Assembly (NCBI GenBank): GCA_037892935.1
Contig: JAYXKI010000004.1
Span: 1,488,001 to 1,552,000 of the forward strand
Direction: 5' to 3'
Length of the DNA stretch: 64,000 nt
From: Phlebopus portentosus
Taxonomy: Eukaryota > Basidiomycota > Agaricomycetes > Boletales > Boletinellaceae
Part shown: in pieces, positions 21,235 to 31,726 of the stretch
Layout of the letters: each line of letters begins with the position of its first letter
Numbering within the stretch: position 1 is the first letter of the stretch
Notes under the pieces: model-generated
The model's input: only the letters and a program-made list of their open reading frames with translations
Database searches by the model: none
What the model was told of the DNA's origin: nothing
Program-made: the position numbers and the translations under genes

Positions 21235-23060
21235 TGTAGACTATCAGACTCTCCTAGATGGGGACAAAGGCGGCGGCGGCAGCGTTCGACCACAGGGAGG
21301 CGATGTCAAAGGTGTCGAGAGGAAAAAGGGGAGGTCCTACCAGATCTACAGACTACCTACAGGCTTTCAGAAGCGACACTCAGCTCAGATGGACAAGGAT
21401 CTGGCCGTTAGGCAGATCCGCCACACCTTCGAATAACTTGCTGCAGCGATATGGTCTTCGACGGCTGAATAGGGATCGCCGAGTCTGACTGAACCGGCGA
21501 AGGGGTCGCAGCGGCGGACTGGATGCAGTGCCGCTAGAGGTTCGCACTAGTGCAATTCCGCCCGGTAGTTGGAGAGATGACGTCGGAACAACACAGAGAA
21601 GGCGGGGGTGAGAGAGGGTCAACACCACTTGAAAGGGTAGTAGTGTCGGCAGTGGAACGACGCGGAGGCAGCGAGAAGCGGGAGACTGGATTCAGACGGA
21701 AAGGGACGCCAGCGCCGGCAGTAGCGGCGAACACAAGAAGAGTGACAGCTGCGTCGAGACATCGAGGAAGTACGACAGATGCCTAGAAGAGTGACAGCTG
21801 CGTCGAGGCGTTGAGGAAGAATCACAAACAATCTGAACCAAGCAGCAGCGAGGAAATATGAAAGGGGGCCTCAGGCGCGGGGAGAAATCGAAGATCGCAG
21901 GATTGGTTACTAGAGGAGTGACGGCTGCGTCGGGACGTAGAGGAGGAATCCCAAATGCTCAGGACCGAGCGGCGGCGGAGGATTGAGAGAGAGGGACAGC
22001 GATGCAGATATAAGTGGGAAATCCCTGGAGGGATTACTAGAAGAGCGACAGCTGCACAGAAGGGAGATGTCCAGGGCGGCGAATGAGCTCAGCGGCTTCT
22101 GTCCTGTGAGATCTGGGGCCACGCCGTCAGGACGGGATCGGCGAGGGCACGTGACTGGGAGTTCGCCCGATCCGGCTGTCAGGTTCTCTGTATATACTGG
22201 TTTCTTGAAAGAGGCTTCTTTACTTGTGGTTGGTCTCTGGTAACTGCGTTCTAGAGTGTATATCTGCTGCTTTTTAGGATAGATACATGCTCTCTATATA
22301 TACTATGAGTCCTTGATAAGAAATATTACTTAAAGCGGTGGGCAGCGAGGCGTGACAGGTGTGCCGTGACAGCAGGGGCCGCCGCCAAGATGCACCGCCA
22401 AGCCACCAAGACCTAGGGGCACCCCAATCGGAATGGTGGCATGCTGGTATATCGTGTCGAACGTCGGGGCCATTCGGATCAGTCAGGACGCGCTCTATAT
22501 GGATCTGAAACACCAAGGGGTCGAATAAAACTAAAAGGGGGAATATACGGATGGCCGCCGGGTGCGCTACCGCACTCGGCATACAATGTGGGATGATAAG
22601 AATATGAAACAATCAACGAAATGGACCTGAGATTGGCTATCATTCACCCAGCCGGCGTGGTGGCGGGCATACACCTCCGCGATGGCGCAATATACATCTG
22701 CCGCAGCGTGTCCAGCCGCCGTGCGAGCATTTCCAAAGCCCGGAGTCACTGGATTCGGCAGAACCGTTCTTGAGAGAGGCTGGAGAAGGGGAACTAGGAT
22801 TTGGTCGAAGGGGGGGACAAGGTGATCATAAGATAGGAGTGGAGGCGTCACCGCCAGTTCGTATGATTGGCGGCAGCGTGGGTGCTGTTCCTAGGCCGCC
22901 GAAGGTCCGGCGGCCGCTGACCAGGCTGTATTATGGGTAATGGCGGCGAAGGCTGGTTTGCTGACAATAGTACGCGGGGTGTCCTGGGTATGGCATAGAG
23001 GAGTACAGCCCTTACAGGCCTGTGCTGCTGGACCGGTACAGGTTAGTGTGGCGCACTACA
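21235..23060. mobile_element. Nested TGTAG...CTACA insertion in pol of chromovirus B
   Basis: Inserted in pol with a 4-bp duplication TCGG (21231-21234 and 23061-23064). Ends are TGTAG and CTACA, giving TG...CA termini and a 5-bp inverted repeat, with no longer TIR. GC-rich, with no recognisable protein. A TATA-like AT-rich zone lies near 22190-22330. A large solo LTR or a non-autonomous LTR element fits the TG...CA ends and short duplication best, but no internal pair of direct repeats proves it. The same insertion is at 60637-62474 in element E. Confidence 0.7.
21736..22060. repeat. Degenerate repeats inside the nested insertion
   Basis: The core AGAAGAGTGACAGCTGCGTC, or a close variant, occurs at 21736, 21785, 21912 and 22039 with irregular spacing, followed by GAGGAA-type text. 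Present in both units. Confidence 0.6.
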
Positions 23061-26000
23061 TCGGGAACAGTCAAGTTCACGTGTTGCCCTGTTGAATGTG
23101 AGTCATCACTATCAAGCGAGGAGATAGACGAAGCGTTTGTGAGGAATGTGCAGATGAAGGAGGCGGCGAAGTGGCCACCTTATCTGGAAGAATACGCGGA
23201 CGTCTTTAGTGAAGAATCATTTGAACGCCTACCAAACCATCAAACGTGGGACCATGCTATCGACTTGAAGCCAGATTTTAAGCCCAGCAATTGCAAGGTT
23301 TACCCATTGTCGCCGAAAGAACAAGAGGCAATGAAGGAGTTCATCAAAGAGAACCTAGCATCTGGATGCATCCGACAGTCGAAATCCCCGATGGCATCTC
23401 CATTCTTCTTTATTAAGAAGGAAGATGGGAGTTTACAAGTGATCCAAGACTATCGAAAGCTTAACGAAGGAACGGTTAAGAACAAATACCTGTTGCCATT
23501 GATAAATGAGCTCATCGACAAGGTCAAGGATGCGAAATACATCATGAAGCTCGACGTTTGCTGGGGATATTACAACATTCGGATTCGTGAGGGCGATGAA
23601 TGGAAGGCGGCATTTAGGACGAACTTAGGGTTATTCGAACCAACGGTCATGTTTTTCGGATTATGCAATGCGCCAGCGACATTCCAAGGTTTCATGAATG
23701 ATATCTTTCGAGAAATGATTCATGAGGGTATCGTCATCATTTACCTCGATGACATCCTCATTTTCTCGAATGATGTGGAGGAACATCGTAAATGCACTAA
23801 ACGAGTCTTTGAGATCCTGTGTCAAAACGGACTTTTCCTGAAGCCGCAGAAATGTGAGTTTGAGGTTGATACAGTTAAGTATCTTGGACACATCATTGGT
23901 AATGGCGAGGTTCGAATGGACCCAAAAAAGACAACAGTGGTTCAGGAGTGGCCAATCCCACAAAATGTTCACGAACTGCAACAATTCCTGGGACTAGGGA
24001 ATTGGTTACGACGCTTCATAAAGGATTATAGCTCTGTCGTTAAACCATTGACTGCACTGATGGGCAAGGTGGAATGGAAGTGGGGAGAGGAAGAACAACA
24101 AGCGTTTGAAGAGTTGAAGAGTCGGTTGAGTAGTCCTCCAGTTCTAGCCATACCGAACGAGGAAGGTCCTTTCCGGGTCAAGGCAGATGCGTCGGACTTT
24201 GCGTCTGGAGGGGTGCTCCTTCAAAAGCAAGATGACAAGTGGAAGGTAATAGCCTATCGATCATCGACTTTCCTAGAGGCCGAATGCAATTACGAGATCT
24301 ACGACAAGGAGATGCTCGCAATTGTACAAGCCCTCAAGGAATGGCGGCAGTACCTTCAAGGAGCCAAGAAACCTTTTGAAGTATGGACTGATCACGTGAA
24401 CCTGACATACTTCTGATCTCCTCAGAATCTGAATCATCGACAAGCTCGTTGGCGGCTTGATTTAGCCAAGTTTGACTTCATGCTGGTGCACAAGCCAGGG
24501 AAGATGCTAGGCAAGGCAGACATATTGTCGCAATGAGCGGACTACAACAAGGGCGAACGGGATAATGAAGATGTCACATTCATTAGAGATAAATGGCTGG
24601 TCAGAGGAACGGTGGAGATGTCAAGGGACGTGCTGATTGAAAAGATTCGAAAGGCACAGGCAGAGGTGAATGAGGAAGAGAGACCGACGAACTTAGTGTT
24701 CGTAGATGGGTTGTGGAAAAAGGAGGTGACGGTTAAGCTCTTGATGACAAAGACGAAGAAGTTTCAAAACGTTTTCATACCAATGAGCATGAGGGAGGAA
24801 GTGATGAGGGAGTGTCACGACTCGACATTGGCAGGCCACCCAGGAGCAAACAAAACCATTGCGCTAGCGAACAGGAGTTTCTGGTGGCCTAACATGTATG
24901 TCGACGTCAGAAATTACGTGCGAGGATGCAATCATTGTCAGTGAACGAAGGCCCTCAGAATGACAAGGGCAAAGGTTTTGCACCCTAACGAGGTACCGGA
25001 GGCGCCCTGGCAAGTTGTCACAGTCGACCTGATCGGAGAGTTGCCGGAGTCAAATGGATTTAACACAATTTGTGTGGTAGTCGATCGCTTTAGCAAACAA
25101 ATCCATGTGATACCAATGATGACGAAACTGACAGCAGAGGGAATGGCCAGGATTTACAGGGACCATGTCTTCCGGTTGCACAGCCTACCTCGAAAGATCA
25201 TCCATGACCGAGGAGTACAGTTCGATGCGAAGATGATGAGAGAGCTGTACAAACTCCTTCACATTGAAGGCAATCTGTCAATGGCGTACCACCCTCAAAC
25301 AGACGGGTAGACAGAACGAGTTAATCAAGAACTCGAACAGTACCTTCGACTATACGTCAATCATCGACAATCGGACTGGGTGGACTGGTTAGCTCTCACA
25401 GAGTTTGTGCACAACAATTGTGAACATTCGGCGGCCAAACTATCACCCTTCTTCGTCAACACAGGACAACACCCTTCAGGCTTTATGGGTGTTGGATGAC
25501 ATCGTCCAATCTGTCAGCAGAAGAGTTTGCCAAACATGTCAAGGGAATACATGAACTCGCTCAGGCCAATCTGACTCAGGCCAATGAAGACATGAAGCGC
25601 TTTTACAATCGTCACACTGGAAAGACAGTAGTCTATGAGATGGGACAAAAGGTCTTCTTGGATGGTCGAAACATTAAGACGATCTGACCAATGAAGAAGA
25701 TGGATGACAAATGGTTTGGCCCATTCGAGGTTATGGAAAAGGTGGGCACGAGCGCGTATAAGCTAAAGATCCCAAAGACATGGAAACACGTTCATCCCGT
25801 CTTTAACGAGATCCTGCTCAAACCGGCTGTTCAACCATCTTTCGAATCACAAAAGAATCCGCCTCCACCCCCGCCAGTGATCATTGACGAACAGGAAGAG
25901 TATGAGGTTGAAGAAATACTTGACTCATGTCTACATCGAGGAAGGCTCCAATTCTTGGTCAAGTGGGTTGGATATGAGGAAGCGACATGGCAGCCGGAAT

Positions 26001-26170
26001 CCGACGTCAAGGATAATGCACAGGAATCAATTCAAGAATTCTATCGCAAACATCCTGGAGCTCCGCAAAAGTTAACAATACCTCGACAAAGCATACGAGC
26101 ACTGTATAGGTTCACGTCATCAGAAGGATTATGTGGTTGGTTGGGACGCCCAACCTTGAGAGGGGGGTGA

Positions 26171-26588
26171 TGTAAGGACTCGAACATTTTCCTTTTCTTT
26201 TCTTACATCATCATTCATTTTAATATTCTTTTTCCTTTTCTTTTATTTTTCTTATGCGCTTATTCATCCAATTGTCGGAACATTCCACAATGTTCTATCA
26301 CGCTCACTAATCATCTCATTCCTTGTCATGTGACTTCCTATTAGAGTAGACCTTTCCCGCACTCAAAGTCTATATAAGTAGATAGTTTGACTCTTCCGTT
26401 CCTTGTCTTTCTATTCTACTTACCTTCACTGCGACATAGGTATCTACTCTTGTATTATTAGTTTGCTGAATTCTACTTACCTTCACTGCGACATAGCGTG
26501 CGTATAGCCTGGCAACTTGCATTAGCCAGTTGTTTGTTGTTGTGTTGGCCGCCTCGAGATCGACGCCCGTTAGTCTCGCCGCCTAACA
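26171..26588 (+). repeat. 3' LTR of chromovirus B
   Basis: 418 bp with the family's ends and TATA box. It is followed directly by an inverted gag-start fragment instead of a GATGC duplication. Confidence 0.95.
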
Positions 26589-26667
26589 GTCAGTTAGATC
26601 CACCTTGATAGGGCGGGGGTGGAATGGGGATCAGGATGGTGTTCAGATGGGACCGACTTCGAATGAC
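26589..26667 (-). mobile_element. Inverted chromovirus fragment (gag start and end of leader)
   Basis: Reverse complement matches the family sequence around the gag start (CCTATCAAGGTGGATCTAAC) and the CATCCGAAGTCGGTCC leader. It ends where the second fragment at 28304 begins in element coordinates, so both are halves of one minus-strand copy. Confidence 0.8.
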
Positions 26668-28303
26668 TGGTGAAGAGTAAGTCTGAAGCTTGGGAACGTA
26701 TGGAGTTGTTACGACCAGTTCTGCGGGTTTCCGACTGGTTTCGCTCAGTTTCGACTGGTTTCGCTCGAACAAGTGGACTTAGCAAGAACGCCATAGTTCA
26801 GACGGCACATGCACCGTTCTTTGATTGGCCATCAAGGTGGGAGAGTCACAGCATCGAGTTTGCACGCATCGATCACAAGTCTCCGGATCTTGGATCCGCA
26901 TTCCAGACAAAGAGATTTGACCCTGCAACCTCATCCAAAGTCCCTCTCCTTTGTAAAACCTTGCAGACTTACTTTGTCAGGCTAGCCAAAGCCCTTCCGA
27001 GTCATTTCCCCGAGTTCCGCTTTGTTCTGCTCAAAGAGACCCAGTTCTGAAGGTTTCGCACGTATTCTGACCTTTCTATATGCGTCCCCTTTAATCCATT
27101 ATGCTCTCGTTCCAGACATGCTCAGTATTGTTTCTTTTGACTTATGTGTCCCTTAAACCATTCATATGCACTCCTCTCCTTTGTAGATAGTGATATGCGT
27201 TCCATTTTCCTTATGATATATGTTCTCTGACCGATGGGAGGCTCAGTCTTGGACGTTTAGTATAAATATAGCATGACTCTCATAGTAGAGGGACAGCTTA
27301 GTGGGAGCTTAGTTGAAGCTTAGCTAGGCAGTTCTCACATCGTCTCAAAGTCCCTTGACCTCTAGTCTACTTGTTTGTAGTGGACTCTCTTGTCTCTATA
27401 GTCTAATATACGACATTTTGTGTTCTGTACAGTCGATCGGTGATCTCTCTTCGCAGTAGAGCCGTTTGTGCATTCGTATAGTTCGCTGTCATCGTATAAA
27501 GGCTTCTCTTACTTCTCTCACCCAAATCGAAACCTCCTTACGTGTTTCGAACCATTTCGCCCGGTTTTGCTCATAACCCAGTTACTCTGCATGCCGCTCA
27601 CATTTGGTCTTGCAACACCTTCTCCTCTCCATTGTCGTCAGGAAAGGACACCATATCGCCCCTTTCCTCCTGACATTCCTCTCCCGGCTTCCTCACTTCC
27701 AGCCCGACGCTATTCCACATCGTTTCAATTGGATACGGTCAGTTCCATCATCCTGTGCATATCCTTCAATTCTCTCAGTCCCCCTCCATCATTGTTTTGC
27801 ACCTCCATCCCTCACCTCATATTTTGACACACTTAGCAATTGTCCTTCATCCATCGTATCGCGTTTCAAATTATTACGCCATGTTCCGACACTTAAGACT
27901 ACGAGTGAGATCGACTGCAGTCGCTTACCAGTATGTTAGCACAGTTGATTAGTCACGTTCGGGTTGGTGGTTCAACTAGCATAGCTTAGTTAGTTTAGTT
28001 CTTGTGCCTTGGGTTAGTCAGCTTTAGTCCAGAGCTCGCAGCTGAGCTGGAGTGTCGATTTAGCCTTCGCACTGCCACCGTCAATCTCGGAAGAAGTTCA
28101 CCCTCAGAATTCTTCCTCGAGCGCTTCCCTCACATCCCTCAGTACTCACCAAGCCCCTCCATTGTGTATCCCTATTTCCCTCCATTCCTTCGTGCCCTTA
28201 GCTTGGGTGTAATTCTCTGCTGACCACTTGAAGGTATTCTAGGGCAGCTCCTTGAACTATACACTCCCTGTCCGGCATCAGAACGTCCACAGGAGTTTCA
28301 CCA
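26668..28303. other. 1.6-kb unassigned segment splitting the minus-strand chromovirus fragment
   Basis: Bounded by TGGTGAA and TTCACCA, a 7-bp inverted pair, at the exact break in the chromovirus leader. It contains an 18-bp direct repeat (TTTCGACTGGTTTCGCTC, near 26728-26768), a TATAAATATA-like box near 27260 and pyrimidine-rich tracts, but no recognisable protein. It could be a solo LTR or another non-autonomous insert. No clear target duplication, so the class is open. Confidence 0.45.
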
Positions 28304-29062
28304 GCTCATCTTTGAAATTGATGATTAGTCAGAAAGCACCAAGGTAGATGATGAACGAGATGCTTGCCGATGATTGGACTCTGTGAGTCACCCAAGAGAG
28401 TGTCTGATGCGAGTTCCACAGAAGAGTGATTCAGAGTGCCACGATTGGAGAACTGATTGATTGTTTCGGAAATTATTGGGACACGTCAAAGTCAATCAGA
28501 CCTTGTTGGGCAAGATAGGGTTTGCTCGGATAAATCCGAGATGGGCACTGTCATTGATTGTTGATGTGTCTCCTACATAAAGTAGCGATGAACGAGTGGT
28601 TAAACCATGGGTCCAAGGGTAGGTCTTTCTATTATGTTAGGCAGCGAGACTAATAGGCGTTGATCTCGAGGTGGCCAACACAACAACAAACAACTGGCTA
28701 ACACGAGTTGCTGGGCTATACGCATGCTATGTCGCAGTGAAGGTAAGTAGAATTCAGTAAACTAATAATACAAGAGTAGATACCTATGTCGCAGTGAAGG
28801 TAAGTAGAATAGAAAGACAAGGAACAAAAGAGTCAAACTATCTACTTATATAGACTTCGAGCACGGGAAAGGTCTACTCTAATAGGAAGTCACATGATAA
28901 GGAATGGAATGATTAGTGAGCATGATAGAACATTGTGGAATGTTCCAGCAAATGGATGAATAAGCACATGAGAGAAATAAAAGAAAAGGAAAAAGAATAT
29001 TAAAATAAATGATGACATAAGAAAAGAAAAGAAAAGAAAAGGAAAATGTTCGAGTCCTTACA
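28304..29062 (-). mobile_element. Minus-strand chromovirus 5' fragment: LTR plus leader
   Basis: A 5' LTR (28635-29062, 428 bp because of a 10-bp purine expansion) followed on the minus strand by the PBS (28623-28633) and leader, ending at the gag start region. Here the gag start codon reads ATG, as in element C. Confidence 0.88.
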
Positions 29063-29232
29063 AAATGCCCCTTAAGCGAGTTGGAGCTTTCTCTCATACA
29101 AACACTAGTCTGATACTTGTCATTGCCTGATTCTCTGCACATTGCTTATAAATCAGCAGTGTGAGACACTTGCTTCAGTAGTAAGCCATATATTACTCTT
29201 CTTACTCTGATTCTAACATTTAAATAGATCAA

Positions 29233-30287
29233 TGGTGGCAGTGTGAAGGTAAACAATGTCCTCACAGGTAATCCCTCAATGGATTCGAACCCTGGAGGCA
29301 GAAGACAATGAGATGAAGCTTAGAGAAGGACTTTCCCTAAGCACTGATGATTCGAAAGTGATCCTTTCGAGAATCTGATACAATATAATGAGTTATGATG
29401 AGTTACAATGGGTTACAAAATGAAATGAAGCAATATGACATGGAATGAAGTGATATGCAAAGGGACTCAAGTGAGACTTTGTGAGGGGGCGTATGAGAGA
29501 GAGATGAGGGTCTTGAACTTCAACACGGGTCGAACTGATCACACTGGGCTCGAGTACAACTGTAAAGCAGAAGACACAAGGTGTATGGAACAGAACCTTT
29601 GTGTATTTGAGAGAGACAAGGAGTTGAGGCAAGTACAGGAAGAGTTGAATTGATCTCGACTGTAGCTAGAGTGGGTTTCTTGCCTGAACTAAACTCCGAA
29701 CTGAGCTGTCCCAGGCTAAACTGAGCTCCTACTATGAGTAGCATGTCTATTTATAATATTGTCCGAACCTGAGCCTTCAGAGTGTCAGGGAGCATAACAA
29801 AAGGAAATCAGAAGTGATAAACATAAGGGAATGCATGGGAAACAAAAGACAAGGTGAGCATATCTGAAAGGTGGCACACATAATGACCATAGAGCACAAT
29901 ATGAAATGTGAGCGCATACAGAATGACAAGCATAAGGATCATAGGAGGACAAAACAAAATGTAAATGCATATGGGACTCAAAAGAGAAAAGCCAGAGCAT
30001 ATCATGTTGGGTTGAAGCTTGGGGGCATCGGGGGCTGATTGCAGATCCTTCAATTTATCTCTTGTGCCTGGGTTTTAGTAAGATGAGCTAGCTAAGTCAG
30101 CCTTTGTAAGTTTTTGACTGGGGGGCTTGAACGTCTGATCGGCCACTCTTGGTGGATTCCGAGCATCGAGAGTTCTTCCTATACAGTGGTTGAATGTGAG
30201 AGACTGCAGTAGTCCATTCCACTTTGAATTGAGTTGTCCGCACTGAGTTCCTCTGTTATGATGCAGATTACTGCAGAACACGTGTCA
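29233..30287. repeat. 1.05-kb LTR-like repeat R1
   Basis: TG...CA-bounded sequence (TGGTGGCAGTG ... CGTGTCA) homologous over its whole length to R2. TATA-like box near 29748. R1 has TG or CA at many sites where R2 has CG, a CpG-decay pattern. No protein. Probably solo LTRs of a different retrotransposon; orientation is unclear because TG...CA reads alike on both strands, and the flanks show no duplication. Confidence 0.55.
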
Positions 30288-30557
30288 CGTTGAAACTCCT
30301 GTGAACCGTCTGATTGCTGAGGAGTGTCACAGTTCTTGGGGGCTGTTTGGTAAGATTTAAATGAGTGGGAAGAAGAAGGGTGACTTTGGGGGAAAACTAG
30401 AGAAGGGCTGATGCATCAATCTGGGTTCCGGAGTAGTTCTGGAAGGGATGGAGGAGAAATGGGATTGAAGGCTGCTAGATGTATGCGAGGGGGGGGGATG
30501 GATCAAAGGAGATAGGCAAAGAAGCAAGGCGGGAGAAGTCAAAGCAAAGGGGATTGG

Positions 30558-31308
30558 TGGTGGCAGTGCAAAGGTAATGAACGTCCTCACAGGTAATCCC
30601 TCGATGGATTCGAACCCTGGAGGCGGAAGTCGATGAGACGAAGCTTAGAGAAGGACTTCCCCTAAGTGCTGACAATACAAAAGTGATCCTTTTGAGGATC
30701 CAACATGATATAATGGGTTACGACGAGTTACGATGGGCTTCGGTGGGTTACAAAATGAAATGAGGTGATACGACGCGGAACGAAGCGATACGCAAGGGGC
30801 TCAAGTGAGACCTCACGTGGGGGCATAAGGAGGAGTGATTGAGGGTCTCAGACTTCAACACGGGTCGAACTGATCACACTGGGCTTGGGTACGACTGCAG
30901 TGCAGAAGACTCGAGGCATATGAGACAGGACTTGTCGTGTATTTGTGGGAGATAGAGTCGAGGAGAGTACAGGAAGAGTCGAATTGGTCTTGACTGTAGC
31001 TAGAGTGGGTTTCTAGTCCGAGCTAAACTGTCTTCTGCTAAAACTCTCGGGCTAAAACTACCAGGCCGCTACTACAAGTTGCTCACCTATTTATAACTTT
31101 GTCCGAACCTGAGCCATTGGAGCATCAGAGAGCATAACGAAAGGAAATCGGAAGTGATAATCATAAGGGAACGCACGGGAACAGAAGACGAGGTGAGCAT
31201 ATCTGGAAGGTGGCGAGATAATGACCATAGGGCATAATACAAAATGTGAGCGCACACAGAATAATGAGCATAAGGATCATAAGGAACAAAACAAAATATG
31301 AATGCATA
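30558..31308. repeat. LTR-like repeat R2, left part
   Basis: Second copy of the R1 sequence, interrupted by chromovirus D after GCATA. Separated from R1 by 270 bp of purine-rich sequence without a gene. Confidence 0.55.
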
Positions 31309-31726
31309 TGTTAGGCGGCGAGACTAACAGGCGTCGATCTCAAGGCGGCCAATACAACAACAAACAACTGGCTAACGCGAGTTGCCAGGCTATACGCACG
31401 CTATGTCGCAGTGAAGGTAAGTAGAATTCAGTAAACTAATAATACAAGAGTAGATACCTATGTCGCAGTGAAGGTAAGTAGAATAGAAAGACAAGGAACG
31501 AAAGAGTCAGACTATCTACTTATATAGACTTCGAGCACAGGAAAGGTCTACTCTAATGGGAAGTCACATGATAAGGAATGGGATGATTAGTGAGCGTGAT
31601 AGAACATTGTGGAATGTTCCGGCAAATGGATGAATAAGTGCATAAGAAAAATAAAAGAAAAGGAAAAAGAATATTAAAATGAATGATGATGTAAGAAAAG
31701 AAAAGGAAAATGTTCAAGTCCTTACA
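31309..31726 (-). repeat. 3' LTR of chromovirus D (418 bp)
   Basis: Reverse complement of the family LTR, with two 57-bp units. The pol stop and polypurine tract abut it at 31727. Confidence 0.95.

Larger units (their letters stand above)
20428..26170 (+). pseudogene. pol of chromovirus B, split by nested insertion and stops
   Basis: Protease part (ALIDSGCTG) runs to 21234. It is followed by the 1826-bp insertion, and pol resumes at 23061 with RT (YLDDIL intact), RNase H, integrase and chromodomain, ending with the TGA that abuts the 3' LTR. Stops: TGA at 24414, 24534, 24942 and 25685, TAG at 25308, all C-to-T type. A 1-nt deletion near 25492 shifts the frame before the chromodomain-bearing end. 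Confidence 0.9.
18165..26588 (+). mobile_element. Chromovirus B with nested 1.8-kb insertion; flanks do not match
   Basis: Complete LTR pair (both 418 bp), gag and pol, enlarged by an insertion in pol. The 5-bp flanks differ (GATGC left, GTCAG right). Left flank is the Crinkler promoter region; right flank is an inverted fragment of another copy's gag start. The element is therefore not a simple insertion and probably marks an ectopic recombination junction. The left junction and nested insertion are shared with element E in unit 2. Confidence 0.92.

Noticed and set aside
21258..23022. Short open frames in the nested insertion as genes
   Set aside because: No recognisable domains, no start context or introns, and the two copies differ without respect for codon positions.
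29281..29291. Perfect B-box (GGTTCGAATCC on the minus strand) in R1 and R2, suggesting a tRNA gene or SINE
   Set aside because: No A-box at the right distance and no T-stem pairing; the repeat has LTR-like TG...CA ends.
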